Of a stretch of DNA of 64,000 nucleotides, positions 46,601-59,229 are shown one piece after another (position 1 is the stretch's first letter; the number at the start of each line of letters is the position of its first letter). The stretch is from Denticeps clupeoides (lineage: Eukaryota; Chordata; Actinopteri; Clupeiformes; Denticipitidae): contig NC_041711.1 in the NCBI RefSeq assembly GCF_900700375.1, positions 24,712,061 through 24,776,060 on the forward strand, read 5' to 3'. The notes below the pieces were generated by a model. The model was not told where the DNA came from. It searched no databases and saw nothing but the letters and a program-made list of their open reading frames with translations. The translations under genes and the position numbers were made by a program.

Positions 46601-49600
46601 TACAGTTGACATGCAGTAGTAAAAATGTGCACATAAGTACATTAGTGCTTTGAACATCCTTTTTCATCAGTGAATATGTACTGCTACTGGTTCACCATGA
46701 TCCAGACTATAAATACCGTGAATCTCAAATTCAGTTGGACAGAGAATGCTAATCTAAATACAGTGGTTCTGACATCCAGGGGAAGTTCATTGCACCACCT
46801 AGGAGCTAAAACAGAACAAATTTCTTTCCTATCTTGTAAACTGGAGAACTGGAGAAAGAATTGTGCAAGTTTTTAGATCATCAAACGGTAAATTAATAAA
46901 AACTAGTTTTATGGACTGTTTTCTGTACCGTTGACAAATAGATTGGAGAAATAGTTCATACTCACAGTAGGACTTCCATATCGGAGGCTGATAATCCTCA
47001 GGATCTGGGGAAGGGAGAAGAACAGAAAGCTTCATGGTAAATGCTAAAGCTCAGAGCTGTCAACACAAATATGGTGATATGCCGCAGCGCCGTTTCCTTA
47101 TCTCTCCCCCTACAGAGGTACAGAGGGCCGGCTGCATTTACTCTGACTAACAAGGTAAGGCAGCCGCTCTCAACCATTATTGCATTGTTTTGTCAGGATA
47201 ATGCAGAGACATTCAAAACAACATAATCCCCTGTCCTATCCATGGAGGACACTGTGTTAATGCATTTCATTTAGTTAACCTTGAGTAAAGGAGAGTCCGT
47301 ATGAAACCTGCTTAGGACACAGTGATGTTCATGGTCAGGGTGATCTGCTGTCCAGATCAGTTGTGTTATTTTTACACAACTAAGGCTTTATAGCAGGGTC
47401 AGGAAATTAATCCAGTGTACCAACCACTCACCTATGTGGCCTTTCAAGGAAAATGAGTTGTGTGGAGTCTATGTGTGTTTGATATCACTCCGTTTCCTTC
47501 ATAAGCCTTTGCCCACAGAGCACCGTAAATCTGTAGTCGCAAACAAAACTCAGACATTTAATCTTTTAAGGGTGTGAGTGATGGACCATGTAAATTAGAG
47601 ACAATACGTACTGCTTCAGTGGTATCTACACGTCACAGTGACAAAATGAAATATTCATCAAATAATTCACTTTACAACACACTCACAAGTATACACAACT
47701 GCTTAATCCAGAGCAAGGCCATTCCCACACCACCCATTCACACACTCCAACCTGTGACAAATTTAGTGTCACTAATCCATACATGCACGCTAGCTGGATT
47801 GGTGGAGCTGGACTGCATGGTGCGGCATAAGGAAGGCAACTCTCAGAATAGTGAGGCCACCGTATGACCCATTTAATTTATCAAAATATTTTAATTGGAA
47901 CAAACTATTTGTCGACCAAATAATTTAGGTATGATTGCCTAGCAATATATATGTAAGATAAATGTTCTTCAATTCAATTCCCTTCAGATGACATGAGGGC
48001 ATTGGTATGCAGTTTTGACTGTGCAAGGGGTGTAGCTTGTCAGAATATAGAACTGGAAGTATTCATATAAACTGAACAGCATTGGATTCCACTGTAAAAA
48101 AAACTCTAGAGATCTGAAATATCATATACACACCCCTTATGTCAAAGAATGTCTGTTTGAAAATGTTAAACAAAGACAACCATCCAGAGCATAATTTCAA
48201 ACCTTACTGTCAGGACCTGGAATAAAACACACAATGGCTAGCTACTCCAAGGTAACCATAAAAACATAAATACACAAATCCCTCAAACAAAGCTCAATGT
48301 GGCACTCACTCTAATGACAACAATCTGTCACAGGATTACAGATATGAGCACTGCAGTGGCCTTCTGCAAATCAATTGCGTTTAAGGACATTTGGACAATT
48401 AAGGTGCATGCTGTTTCAAACATAAACACATTTGCATCCAACTTAGACTTAAGACAAATGTGAAGGGTGCAAAGGAATTGATTGCAGTGGCTGGCACTGT
48501 GCTGGGATGGGGACCAGCCATTAGGAAAAAGTGCATTAAAATAATTGCCCATATCCACTGTGAATAAATATCAGCAAAAGCTAAAATGTCCTAAAAAGCA
48601 CTTATATTTTTCCAGAGCTGTCTAACACTTTTTGAGTTAACATAAAATGTAAATTTTTAACTCATGAGGGAGGCACATTTATTTAGCACTGCTATAAACA
48701 GCCATGAAAGTATTGAGATTGAGAAATGTACTGCAATATTAACAAACTGCATCTCCATACAGGGCTTGTGGGTGAGAAAAGATATTAAAATGATCTGAAA
48801 TTATCCTGTTCATGAACAATTGTGAACAGCAGAATTTATTCATTATGCATATATTAATGACAGGAAAAGCACATTCATATTATGTCAACATATTACAACT
48901 TTCATTGGGATAAGTATTCCCAACAATTGTACTCCATGGTTTTTACACTCAAACACATTCCATCTCTCCACTTTCATTCAAGCAGCACTGAAGCTGAATA
49001 AAACAGTGATTGTCATTGTGATACACTGCAGCATGGTACACTGTGACACCATGAAATGTGTCCTCTGCATTTAACCCATCAACCTTAGCAGTGGGCAGCA
49101 GTGAAAGGCGCCCTGTGAGCACTGTGTGGGGACGGTACCTTGCTCAAGGGCACCCAGTGGCACCTTGGCGGTTCGGAATTTGAACCTTCCAGTTATGAGT
49201 ACGCTTCCTTACACTGTCAAACTGTCAAACAATATTAATAATATATGTTAGAATAATGTTTGCATTCATCTTTTCCCATCCATCCAGTTCAGGGACACAT
49301 GGAAGCAGGACAGAGACCTTTGTGAGTCCATCACAGGGTTTCAACACACACACCTGGCCAAATTAAACATGGCCAGTTAACTTTAACAGCAAGTCGCTGG
49401 GCAGGGAATCAATATTTCTACTCATCTCTTTCTATTTACTGTATTTTTTCACATGTAGGGTCAGAAAGAATGCTTTACTCAAGCCTCATTATTTGCATGT
49501 TACATGTGCATGCCTTGATCAGCACTGAAAGCACTTGAATTTGTCTACATGTTGAGTTAAGTATGCACATTTGGGAATGCACATTTATGTTTGCTTGTCT

Positions 49601-52427
49601 GATTACTGTCTTGTCAAAATACGTTCTTACAAAATACGTTCTTCTGCTGTCAGTGTCTTGTTTTTTCCCTCCCTGTATCCAGTGATGTGAACTCAGTAAC
49701 ATGGGCCATGAATTCTTCAGGCAGCAGCCTGAGTTTATTGTTTCACCTCTCCTTGTCTGGCCCCCCCAATCCAATGAACAATCCAACACATGCATCCACA
49801 GAAGCGTGATCCTCAACAGAGAACAGCCCTTCAATTCATTTTTTTATGTATAGAAAAAAAGCTATTATAAGGTAAAAAGGTATCATAAAAAGGTATAACA
49901 GCTGACTGACCCTGGGGCATTTCATTGGAACAGTGTTCTGCACATTCACTTTGGTTTTAAAGATGCATTTCTAGTCATGGTATTTGTTCTCTGATGCTTC
50001 TATCCTATTTTTAATTCAACTACTTCCATTTTATTGCTTTGAACATCACTACATTTCATCACCAGAATCATCAAACTGAAAATGGAAATTTTCAATAAAC
50101 ACAAGAAAACCCATGAAAGTCAAAGAGGCCTGGAGCATAATGACTACATGCATTTCCAGTAAACATTGTCCCATCACCAGAAGCCTAATAAAACATATTA
50201 CTATTGTCAGTGTTATGTTTAACTATACAATCCGTCACACTAATACAACACTGCGTGCTTCATGGGAGAGAGGCCGAAGGACAACAAGTTTTTCATGAGG
50301 TGGATTTTAGCTTCAATGCAAAAATGTTCCTCCTGAGACCTGGCCACAATACATGCATATATATATTAAGGTATGGTAATGCTGATGGTAATGCTGTTGG
50401 TGGACACAATGATATTTTACTGAACAACCTCCCCAAAAGGTTGCACTTGAGGGTCACAAATGTCTGTGCTCTGCAAGACCAAATAAATAGCTTATGAAAA
50501 ACACAACAATTTCCATCTAGCTCTATAAATCTTATGGCAACCTCCAGCGCATGATAAAATAGTTGGGCTTTTTCTCCTGATGCTTCTGGAAAATATGAAT
50601 CTGTAGTGCATGTTTAGTTTAGCGGGACAAGGATGAAAATACTGCAGTTTCAGTTTTGTATTGTCAGAAAGCAATGTCTTATATGCATCCCTGCGTGGCT
50701 CTGGCAGCAAAAAGTCAGTGTTTCTTTCCACAAATCATAGGACCTTGCCTTCATACCCCCAGCACCCAGTCAGAGGGTCCACACAACAAGTGCATTAGTT
50801 GCAGCATTAATAACATGTAGTAACTGTATAACATATAGGAACTGTCCACGGTGCTGATTTTTTCAATAAGGTCAAATAGCAAGGCCCACAGGCCCACAGA
50901 CTTAAATGGGGCCAAATGCAAAGTTATGACAGACAAAGGATATATGTTAGACTGTGATATTAGCAACATCTAAGCAACTGCCAGCTCTAATCAAGTGTAC
51001 ATTAAGGTTAAAACAATAAAACAAAAACACGCTATGTGTGCATGTAGGCAATTCAGACAGTCTTAAAGAAAATATGACTGTGAAGGCGTGCGCGCATTTA
51101 CATTTAGAGCTGAGTTCAGTCCTCAGCTTTCCTTAGGGCAACAGTGACCACAGCAGCTATGCGTGGCCTGGCAACGTCTTGCTGTTGGGCGAAACCCTGA
51201 GGCTGCGGATAGCAGTATTGCCTCTGATTCACAGCCACCATGAACACACAGCTGAGTTCAGGCCTGGCCAGGCATTGGTCCATCAGGGTAGAAATGCACC
51301 TAGGAGGCCATGTGTGATTAGCCACGTGGCAGGAACGACCTTGACAAAAGTCGCAGTAATAAATGAAATAATAGCAAAAGGCTTAATTGCATTTCTTTTT
51401 GGCACAATCCTGGCTTCCAGGCATAATTTCTTTTGAAAATATATGATTTGTGATTCAAAGGAACCGATACACACATGTATGACCATATTTTACTTCAATT
51501 ATTAGTAAGACAGATACAAAGAGATAGGCAGACCGACACACAGATGGATAGATATACAGATGGCCAGCTTTGGATTGAACACAAATGCATTTTTATTTTA
51601 TTTCTGTAGTGGAAAAAGCAAATCAATATGTTCATTTTACATCAGAACACTAGGTTTTTTTTTCTCAATTCAATCAACAGGATGCTAAGCCTGATTGACA
51701 GAAGAATATTCTTCTGCTATGTGTGTTTGTTCTTGTGCAACGGAACTGTAGGCTTGGCCGGTCTCTCTGGATTCATGTCTTATTTCAGACGGCGGGTCTC
51801 TGTGCGTCAGCACTTTCAGACTCCAAAGCCGTCAGCACATGTCCTGCCTACGCTCTGTGTCTCTCTCTCACTACCGCTCCACCATCAGAGCTCTGCTAGG
51901 AGGCGAGACACCCAGCACTCCATCATCGTCTCTCTGTGCAGCACACAAGTGGGCCTTAAGAGGCAGAACACACAGGAGTCGGCAAAAGTAAACTCCAGCT
52001 CCCCGAGACTCGCGCAGTCGGACGCCAGGAAGTGTCGCTCTCGCATCACATGCGGATTCACTCAGTTTCTTGCACAGAAGCCCTGGGCGAAGATCACAAG
52101 TGAGCTGACATCTTTGGCCCACGTGTGAACGAGCGCGTCGGGCAGGAGCACTTTATGTTGATGTGCACACATGATGGATCTTGCCGGAGCAGTGCCTTTC
52201 ACCGTCATATTGTGTATGTGGAAAACAGCCGAGGCAGGAGGACAGACTAGGAGGAGGGTCGCTGTCACTGTGTCCCCTGCGCGCGGAGAGTGAGCGATAT
52301 CTCCACAGCTTGGAAAATGTGATTCGTTTTGGTGGCCTGCCAAATGCTCTCATTCCATCCCCATTCATATAAATAACCCGAGTAGTTTCGATTTGTTATT
52401 GTTAAAACGGCAGTCTGTGGGTTTTAG

Positions 52428-52469
<42 letters not shown>

Positions 52470-55400
52470 GTTATGCTGGCCAGGCAGTGTCCACTAAACA
52501 ACCTGAAAGAAGTGGAAAGTGCTGCTTGACCGACATTTTCCCAGCTCAACAGCCAGAGGCTTGCAGCAGCAACCGAATCGGCAGCGCTGTGCCGATGCTG
52601 CAAATTAAAACATATTTCTAAAGCGCCAAGGACACACTGCCGCAGAACAATAGAGCAAAATTCATTCCGCTGGCTCTCCTGTGACAGGCTTCCTGCCTCT
52701 GTAACATGTCAGATTCATTCCTCCCGTCTCTGGATACTGTTTACTGTGACAGTTTTAGACTTCAGCCATGGTTCTGAGTGTATGAATGCTGCTCCATGGT
52801 GGATCAGAGCCTGCCTCTCGAGCCCACCGCTCCTCAGCAGGCTTTTATCTCGCACACACTGTAAACCTCTTGAAAGAAACTGCTTCCTCTGGCCACTATC
52901 GTGTTTTTCGTTGGACGCGCAGTAAACGCACGTAGAGGCTCACACACACGCACACACACATATACAATCACTGTAATGGTGTCTCTTCATCTCTCTTTCA
53001 CACAGTCCCATTTCGCCTTTTTTGCTGTAATCACCCACACGGCCCCACATGCTGCAGAGAGGGCGAGACCCATGAAAGAAACAGAACACACACGCAGCGC
53101 TGAGGCGGGTGGGCGTCTTCAAGCTCCCGTCGGGAGACCATCTGCCCCGGCACTGCTCTCAGCTCCAGCACAGCACTGTCATGTGCAGGCGCTGTAATCG
53201 ATGTGGCGACGACACACCTCCCCTGTGCGGAGGCGCCGTATCGCCGCGAATGGTTAACACAAATGGCCAAAATGCTTACGAGCTTCTGTTTCAGGAGCAG
53301 CACCGTCAAACTGGTCACTGGCCATATGGCCACATATCAATGAGTGGGGTTTCATCCTGTGATTTTTTGTGTGCTACCCACAAGGCTACTACCAACCCAC
53401 CCAGTTCAACACATCGGTCGGACTTATTACTGTAAAGGCACAGTCCCTGATCTCACTACAGAATGACAATGGCAACCTCTACACAGCCAATAAGAAGATC
53501 CTTAAAGAAATACATTTACATTTTACATTTACTGCATTTATCAGACGCCCTTATTCAGAGCGACTGACAATCAGTAGTTACAGGGACAGTCCCCCTGGAG
53601 ACACTTAGGGTTAAGTATCTTGCTCAGGGACACAATGGTAGTAAGCGGGACTTGAACCTGGGTCTTCTGGTTCATAGTGTGTTACCCCTAGGCTACTACC
53701 ACCGCTACCCCTACTACCACCCACACTTAAAGTGCTCAAATTTATCCTTAATATACTTCAAGCATTGCCGATCCACTCATTACTCAGATGATGTGCTTCA
53801 AATCGATGTTCACGTTGGGTGGATCAAGCGCCTCCTGTTTTTTGAGACACAGATCAACTTATAGATTTCCCCCAGCTAGCATGTGGGTTCCCGGGAAATC
53901 CATTGTTTGTAATGTGATTCTCAGCCAGAATGATGGATGGCAGTGGGGAGGTCTGCTGCCGTAATTAATAATGCACAGACAGCAGAAGTGTCAATCCATT
54001 TATCAGCAGCTGTCCCGACCTTTAACTAGCAGTCAGGATGCTTTTTAATGTGACCATGATCATTCTCTGCTTATTTCTAGACAGACAACTGCAATGATCT
54101 TCAAAAAGAAAAGCACAGCATGGCCAAGTTGGTAACCTAGTTGAGATGATGGTCCAGCCGTTTCAGGTTATGGTTTTGAGTTTGTGAAGATTTGTGCTGG
54201 TCATATCTGAATCATCTGAATCATCTACAAACATCCTCAAACCAGCTTCCGGAATTATGCTGTTTTTTCTAAATAGAAAGTGTGCGTAGCTAGCAGATAT
54301 TCCAACTAGATACTAGAGAGGGCTGAATAACATTATCTCTAACTTGCGAACTTCTCACCGTGTTTTCAAAGTGGGTCAAAACTTGTTAGAAATGAAATAA
54401 GGTGAAACTGCGGGCTCAGGAGTTAGTTCCTTCTCTCCCAGCTGAAAAAGCCTGGCATGATCCTAACCCCATCCCATTAAAACAATGCCTTTTTTTAGTT
54501 ATTGTTCTCAGCCTGAGGTGCATTTTGTTACCTCAGCCTTCCAACAAAGGCATTCTGGCACTCCTGGCACTACTGTGTCCTGCCAGCACCTTCTGCTGCT
54601 CGCCTTTCAGCTTACATCCTGGAATGTGTAGGAGTCCTCATGAGCGAGCATGAGGTCCAGAGAACCAGCACACCCAGAGACTACTGCAGTGCGTCTGCAG
54701 TACGTACCGTTTCATCATTTGAAATAATGACCAAAAAGAGCTAAAAATACGCAGCAGGCATCGTTTTGTTGTTAAGTCCTTGCTTCGTGGTTTCTCCTTC
54801 AGACGGGCATCAAAGCGAAAACCCTCCCTTTCATGTGAAGAGAGCTGAACGCAGAGCGCAGCGGAGCACTCGTTGTTTACGGTCCTATTAGGGACTAATA
54901 TGAAGCAGAGACCCGCTCTTTTCTGGGGGCAGATGTTACCGACTAGATCGCTCAAAATGTTGTGACTGCCAAATACCAGTCCACTGAAAATAATCACAGC
55001 CCTGGGACAACCACTCCATTCTTGGTACCAGCCCAGCCCGTAGCGTCTGATAATTACGCTGAGGGCACAGCTCTAATGATAGCCCTGCTCCATCTCCACA
55101 AGCGGGAAAAAAAAAAAAAAAAGACTTTTCCTCTTGGAGAGTCAGTGGTCAGAGCTGCAAATGCACGGCCTCAGCAGCATACGCCATGAGATGATCTGAT
55201 CGCGTGGAATCTCTGAGGAAATGTGGCCCGCTGTGTTTGACATGGTGCGGGGACACAAAGCCCAACTGCAGAGCAGCCTAAACGTACAATAGGCCAGTGT
55301 AGTACAAGTGGGTTATCTACTCAGCACCAGCGAGGCTGGGTGCCACAGGTCGGTACATCGCTGCCGACAGTCCATATTAAATCACGAGCTACACCCCGCT

Positions 55401-55900
55401 CATCTTTCTAAACGACGTGTATATGAAACACACGTAGCACAACAATCCGGAGTAAAATGGCAAATGCCTTTCCTACAGCAGCACCTCATCATTATACAAT
55501 ATACAGGTCCATACTGCAGTAATCCTACAAATCCGGGTTCCTCGGCAGCCAGGTAGGTAGGCAGAGGCATGCCGTTTTATGTTCTGCGGGACAAGGTAAG
55601 CAGAGTCTGATAGGGCTTTCATCCCTCCCAGGATGCCCTTTGGTCCAATCACTACGCAACGGGCGAAATGGTAACTTTACCTATGACAACCTTGAAGTCT
55701 TATTAACATCACGCATGCAGGATAAAGGGAAGCTTTAGAACTAAACTCCTCGTTTCCTCTTCTTGCTCCCATGGATCCTCTTCAGCAGAACTCCACGTGA
55801 CCTAACCCCTTCTTTTGTGATGGCAAGACCAACGTATTCAAAGAGCTGAAGCACCTTTGAACCATGTTTCAGAGCACACAGAAGTCTTATCTCTACCTCT

Positions 55901-55936
<36 letters not shown>

Positions 55937-57023
55937 TAACACCTGATTCACAGCCTCGGTTCACACACTTTAAGCAAACAAACCAAAAGACTTAACCCCA
56001 CCAGCAGAGAGCCTTCATACAGGTCCGTTCTGCAAACCTCACACAGTAGAACCACATGCACGCAGAACAAATAAACCCCTTAGCCATCGACCTTCAAAAG
56101 AACCTGCAATCTGCCAACACATTTCAAATGTTCCTCATGTAGAAGGGTCTTCCATTTTGAACAACGGTACACCAGTAATACCAGTACAGTGACAAATCAC
56201 TTCAGTCAAGTATGCGTGGCACAAAAGGAAGCCATATTAATGCCGGCACCCCACAAGAGGCTGATCAGTGAACACTCCATGAATGACAAGAGTGGCCGTG
56301 ACAAAATCTTATTTCTGTGCAAGCTCTGATATGAAGATAATGGTTCAAACTGATTGATGAAGCATTATCTTGGATAACCTCAGAACTAATTCTCACCACG
56401 GTCTCCCAAAATATCTGGAAATAGTTTGCCTCCTCAAGAACTTGCGATCCACTACAAGGGACTGTTAACTATTAAAAATGGATAAACAGTCAGAAATGAC
56501 CGAAACCCTGTACACAACACAGATCTGCTCGTAACTGGCGTTATTCACAAAAAATGATGTGGCCGCTCGTTTTTGGGTGCCTTCGCAGATGGAAGGCCCT
56601 TCCACCCTGGGATCCTCTCCCAGTCCTCCTGGAACATGTGCACGTCTGTGCGTGTGCTCAGTAAACTGGAAAGGTCAGGTTGTGCGTGTAACAGGTGAGG
56701 CTGTGAGTTTTTACCGCAGGTTCTGACCATTTAAAGACATCGCAATGCAAATTCACCCTTAATAAACATCGGTTAAGTGCTGAAATGTCCTCTCAGGAAA
56801 AACCCCACTCAACGTCGGGTGTGAGGGGATGCGGTAACAGCACCCCAGGGTGCTCCCAGCCTGCATGCAGCTTCGTGAGCCAAAGAAGAAGAAACAGAAA
56901 AAAAAGTTGACGGTCGCGGACACGCACGGCTGCGCGCAACGGACCCACGCGGGACGCGCACTCGGCTTCGGTACCTGAGGACACGGACGAACCCGAGAGG
57001 CTGGAGTTGCTGGACGCTGCCAT
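34643..57023 (-). CDS. chn2: Beta-chimaerin (beta2 form), Rac GTPase-activating protein (complete, 13 exons)
   Basis: Diacylglycerol-responsive GAP that switches off Rac. Exons on the minus strand: 57023-56975, 47004-46966, 44599-44544, 43955-43924, 43681-43568, 43208-42938, 39719-39636, 38701-38617, 37140-36967, 35851-35774, 35230-35093, 34997-34892, 34814-34643; 465 residues (human 468). Order: [17 protein letters not shown]-terminus as in human CHN2; SH2 domain with the phosphotyrosine Arg in YLIRESQ; C1 domain with all eight zinc ligands ([30 protein letters not shown]); RhoGAP domain with the Arg finger in GLYRVSG; end EDILF. The SH2-C1 linker differs from human (KVTFQKDGK joined to ISSPLVRHS). 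CHN1 is the alternative, but the N-terminus and CPVL/PRR15 neighbours favour CHN2. Intron 1 is nearly 10 kb. Confidence 0.95.
35936..36038. mobile_element. Fold-back pair of SINE family A fragments
   Basis: A forward fragment (35936-35967: AGGTTCAAACCCCACTTACT...) is followed 40 bases later by the same SINE segment reversed (36008-36038), giving a near-perfect hairpin with arms of about 31 bases. Traces of further SINE sequence lie in the loop. It lies in CHN2 intron 9, about 85 bases from exon 10. Confidence 0.7.
39636..39902 (-). CDS. chn2: CHN2 alternative first exon (beta1-chimaerin-type start)
   Basis: The minus-strand frame of the shared exon 39719-39636 continues upstream through its own AG acceptor to an ATG at 39902. 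The added 61 residues contain [16 protein letters not shown] and [14 protein letters not shown], which closely resemble the N-terminus of SH2-less beta1/alpha1-chimaerins (alpha1: QDLLIAALGMKLG, IWQPLKLFA, from memory). This isoform would lack the SH2 domain and join exons 38701 onward. The start at 39902 ([12 protein letters not shown]) was chosen by similarity; the frame is open to another ATG at 40013. In mammals beta1 is testis-enriched. A promoter must lie upstream of about 40000 on the minus strand; none was recognised. Confidence 0.75.
40461..40501. repeat. (GT)n microsatellite
   Basis: About 20 GT units with two GTAT interruptions, in CHN2 intron 6, upstream of the beta1-type start. 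Confidence 0.85.
42299..42472 (+). mobile_element. SINE family A in CHN2 intron 6
   Basis: Forward copy with head GGTGGTAGTAGCCTAGTGGA, B-box GGTTCAAATCC, core TGTGTCCCTAAGCAAGACAC and a tail ending AAATGTAAATGTAAAT. The GGGGGACT segment before the tail is missing. Confidence 0.85.
44865..44945 (+). mobile_element. SINE family B, head fragment
   Basis: Keeps the tRNA-like head (GTGGTGGCCTTGCGGTTAAG, GGCCCCGTAATCAGAAGGTT) and then ends; the core and tail are absent. CHN2 intron 2. Confidence 0.8.
46449..46495 (-). mobile_element. SINE family A, tail fragment
   Basis: About 45 bases matching the reversed tail (CATTTACATTTACAGCATGT then CCAGAGTGATTTACA). It is a 5'-truncated remnant in CHN2 intron 2. 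Confidence 0.5.
49004..49215 (-). mobile_element. SINE family B in CHN2 intron 1
   Basis: Reverse copy: tail AGTGATTGTCATTGTGATAC at left, TTTAACCCATCAACC and the core segment in the middle, then the diverged tRNA-like head at right. Moderately diverged. Confidence 0.8.
52429..52466. repeat. (TG)n microsatellite
   Basis: About 18 uninterrupted TG units in CHN2 intron 1. Confidence 0.9.
53511..53703 (-). mobile_element. SINE family A in CHN2 intron 1
   Basis: Near full-length reverse copy: ATTTACATTTTACATTTACT at left, AGCGACTGACAATCAGTAGT tail, GGACACAATGGTAGTAAGCG core, head at right. Confidence 0.9.
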
Positions 57024-57330
57024 CCAGCCCGATCGCGTCGGCGTCTCGATCACGCGTCCATCGCCCGCCCCGGTCCGCCCCCCGCGGGTCCGGTCGGACA
57101 GGCTGCCGCGTTAGGCGTGGACGCGCGGGGATGCTGCCCGACGATCGGAGACGTGCGGCGGCCCGGCGCGTCCATGTGCCGCTTGGAGGACCGTGATAAA
57201 CACGCCGGCGCCGTGCGCGTCCGCCTTCTTAAAGTGGAAGTCGGTTCGCACGGACGCTCCGTGGATCGTCAGCGGCTTCTGCTCATCTCCTGCTGTCCCC
57301 AGAAATAGCAACTTTTCATTTAACTTCCTG
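56900..57330 (-). promoter_or_regulatory. CHN2 promoter / CpG-rich first-exon region
   Basis: Strongly CpG-rich sequence around the CHN2 first coding exon (57023-56975), extending about 300 bases upstream on the minus strand. It has no TATA box. This is the likely promoter of the SH2-containing beta2 form. Confidence 0.55.
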
Positions 57331-57563
57331 TGACTTTTCCCCTAAATGAGTATAGGTGGGGACATTTTAAACACAGACGCGAATAAGATGCAGAGTTTGC
57401 GCAAAGTGGCTATTTCCAGGGGTGTGGACTCGGGTCACGTGACTTGGCCCGGCCTCAGAATCTGGTGTGTTTAGTTCCAACACAATGCTTGGAAATGAGG
57501 GTGGTTCTGTTGGTAAAAGTCTCTTCTAATTCTAATTGTGAAAGAACATGTGAATATGAAATT

Positions 57564-57723
57564 CATTTACATTTACAGCATTTATCAGACGGCCTTATCC
57601 AGAGCGACTTACAATCAGTAGTTACAGGGACAGTCCCCCCCTGGACTTGCTCAGAGACACAATGGTAGTAAGTGGGATTTCTGGCTCATATGCGGGTGTG
57701 TTACCCACTAGGCTACTACCACC
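57564..57723 (-). mobile_element. SINE family A
   Basis: Reverse copy, lacking part of the region between the tail and core (the GGAGCAACTTAGGG segment) and part of the B-box region; ends GGCTACTACCACC. Confidence 0.85.
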
Positions 57724-58532
57724 CGGCGCATTACATATTTATTGGTAATGCACATATTGTTGTTTACTGATCGATGGATAGTGAATGGGTGATTTCAAGT
57801 ATTTAATATAATCGTTCGTTAGTGGATTTGCACTGATCAGCCACATCATTCTTGTTGCTTTGTGTGATAGACCATTTGTTGTTAGCCTGTTAGCTTTATG
57901 TGCCCTTTTTGTTAACTTTTGTGCGTGTTTGAGTGATCCCCGCTGGAAAACCCTTCTTTAGTCTGTTTTAATGTTGGTTAGCTGTGCTGAGTCCACTGTT
58001 TTATTGTACCTGTTAGCTCACCGTAAATAAAAGCACTGTTTGTATGCTTTTTTTTGGTTGTGTGTAACAGCGGACCTCCTCCTCTCCACACGTTTCTTAG
58101 ACTCCTAGACTTAGGAACGTGAGAATAAAGTAATAAAAATAAGCAAAATAGAACAATGGGGGACAAGTATAGATGAGAAGTAAGGCTAGTATAAAAGCCA
58201 GCAAGCTGGGCAGTGGCACTTAAAACTGCACTGTCATAGGATTGTAATGGCTGAGTAGAATAAAAAAAAAGCCCAATAAAGTACAATAGTGAGTTATGAA
58301 GTACAAGTGTGTGGCTGATGGTATGTAAAACCACGTCTTGTTCATGTATTTATACTGTGTGACACATTTCCTGATGCAGATGCAGAAGTGAAATCACTTC
58401 AAACGGAGTTGTAACTGAAACCACATCTGTGTACCGCTTTATTATTCTGAATAGTAAAATGTTAGAGGTAATAAAAACCTGCCTGGAGAGTTTGGTACTG
58501 GACATACTGAGCAGACGTGTTGTATGTGAAAG

Positions 58533-58719
58533 CGAAGTGATTGTGCTACACTGCAGCACAGCACACGGTGACACAACGAAATGTGCCCGTCACCATGACA
58601 GGTGCCAGCGGAGCAGTGTGTGGGGACGGTACTTCGCTCAGTGCCACCTGAGTGGCACCTTGGCGGGATTCGAACCGGCAACCTTCTGATTCCTTAACCG
58701 CTAGGCCACCACTGCCCCG
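58533..58719 (-). mobile_element. SINE family B
   Basis: Reverse copy with an internal gap after AACGAAATGTGCC; head at right reads GGGGCAGTGGTGGCCTAGCG on the minus strand. Confidence 0.85.
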
Positions 58720-59229
58720 TGTGATTTGGTGTGGAAAGGGTTTAACTTTACCACTGACCGAGGTTTAACTCGTTCTTAATGGTAATTAATGGATCTCTAA
58801 TGGGAATGAACATGCCCCTGGAGCAGCGTGCTGGGGAACGACTCGGGAGAAGTAGGGGTGTGTTCGATAAAAACAAAAATGTCTTTTACGCCAAAAATGT
58901 CTTTATTTATTCCCTGATGTAAAATGGATTCGTATGTCCAAGCTGAAGCCAATCCGCAGATCTACGCGTCAACCGCGGAAGCTACGGCACCCCCGGTTCA
59001 AGCGATCACGTGACGTGACCTGCACTCTGGATCACGTGACGGCTCGGGGACAGCGTGACTTGCACAGGGTTTGTCGTGCGGTCGCAGCACTAGCTGCCTT
59101 CCCGGGGACACAATGGCTCCAAACACGAGGTGGGCGACTGCGCCGTGACAGTTTTTTTTTTTTTTTTAATAACGTTACTGTCGCGTGTGCTGTAGACGAA
59201 CCCGCTGGCGTTTTGTTACGTGTCGTCTC

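Larger units (their letters stand above)
47005..56974. other. CHN2 intron 1 (about 10 kb)
   Basis: Contains a family B SINE (49004-49215), a family A SINE (53511-53703), TG/CA repeats (52429-52466, 55903-55932) and AT-rich filler. The 51750-53300 stretch is more GC-rich and repeat-poor than its surroundings and could hold regulatory sequence, but nothing in it is recognisable. I see no independent gene. Confidence 0.5.
57331..59229. other. CHN2-CPVL divergent spacer
   Basis: The spacer between divergently transcribed CHN2 and CPVL. It holds a family A SINE (57564-57723) and a family B SINE (58533-58719). The right part from about 58940 becomes CpG-rich and is likely the CPVL promoter. A poly-T run lies at 59152-59167. 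Confidence 0.5.

Noticed and set aside
51628-52128. A 166-codon forward frame in CHN2 intron 1
   Set aside because: It has low-complexity, Ser/Arg/Leu-rich composition, no domain I recognise, and lies in a GC-richer stretch where long chance frames are common. The minus strand is open over part of it too. No splice or promoter context supports a gene.
59113-59129. A mini first exon MAPNT(R) spliced to the AG at 59195 as the CPVL start
   Set aside because: The splice sites are plausible but joining them gives the wrong reading frame for the conserved CPVL sequence.
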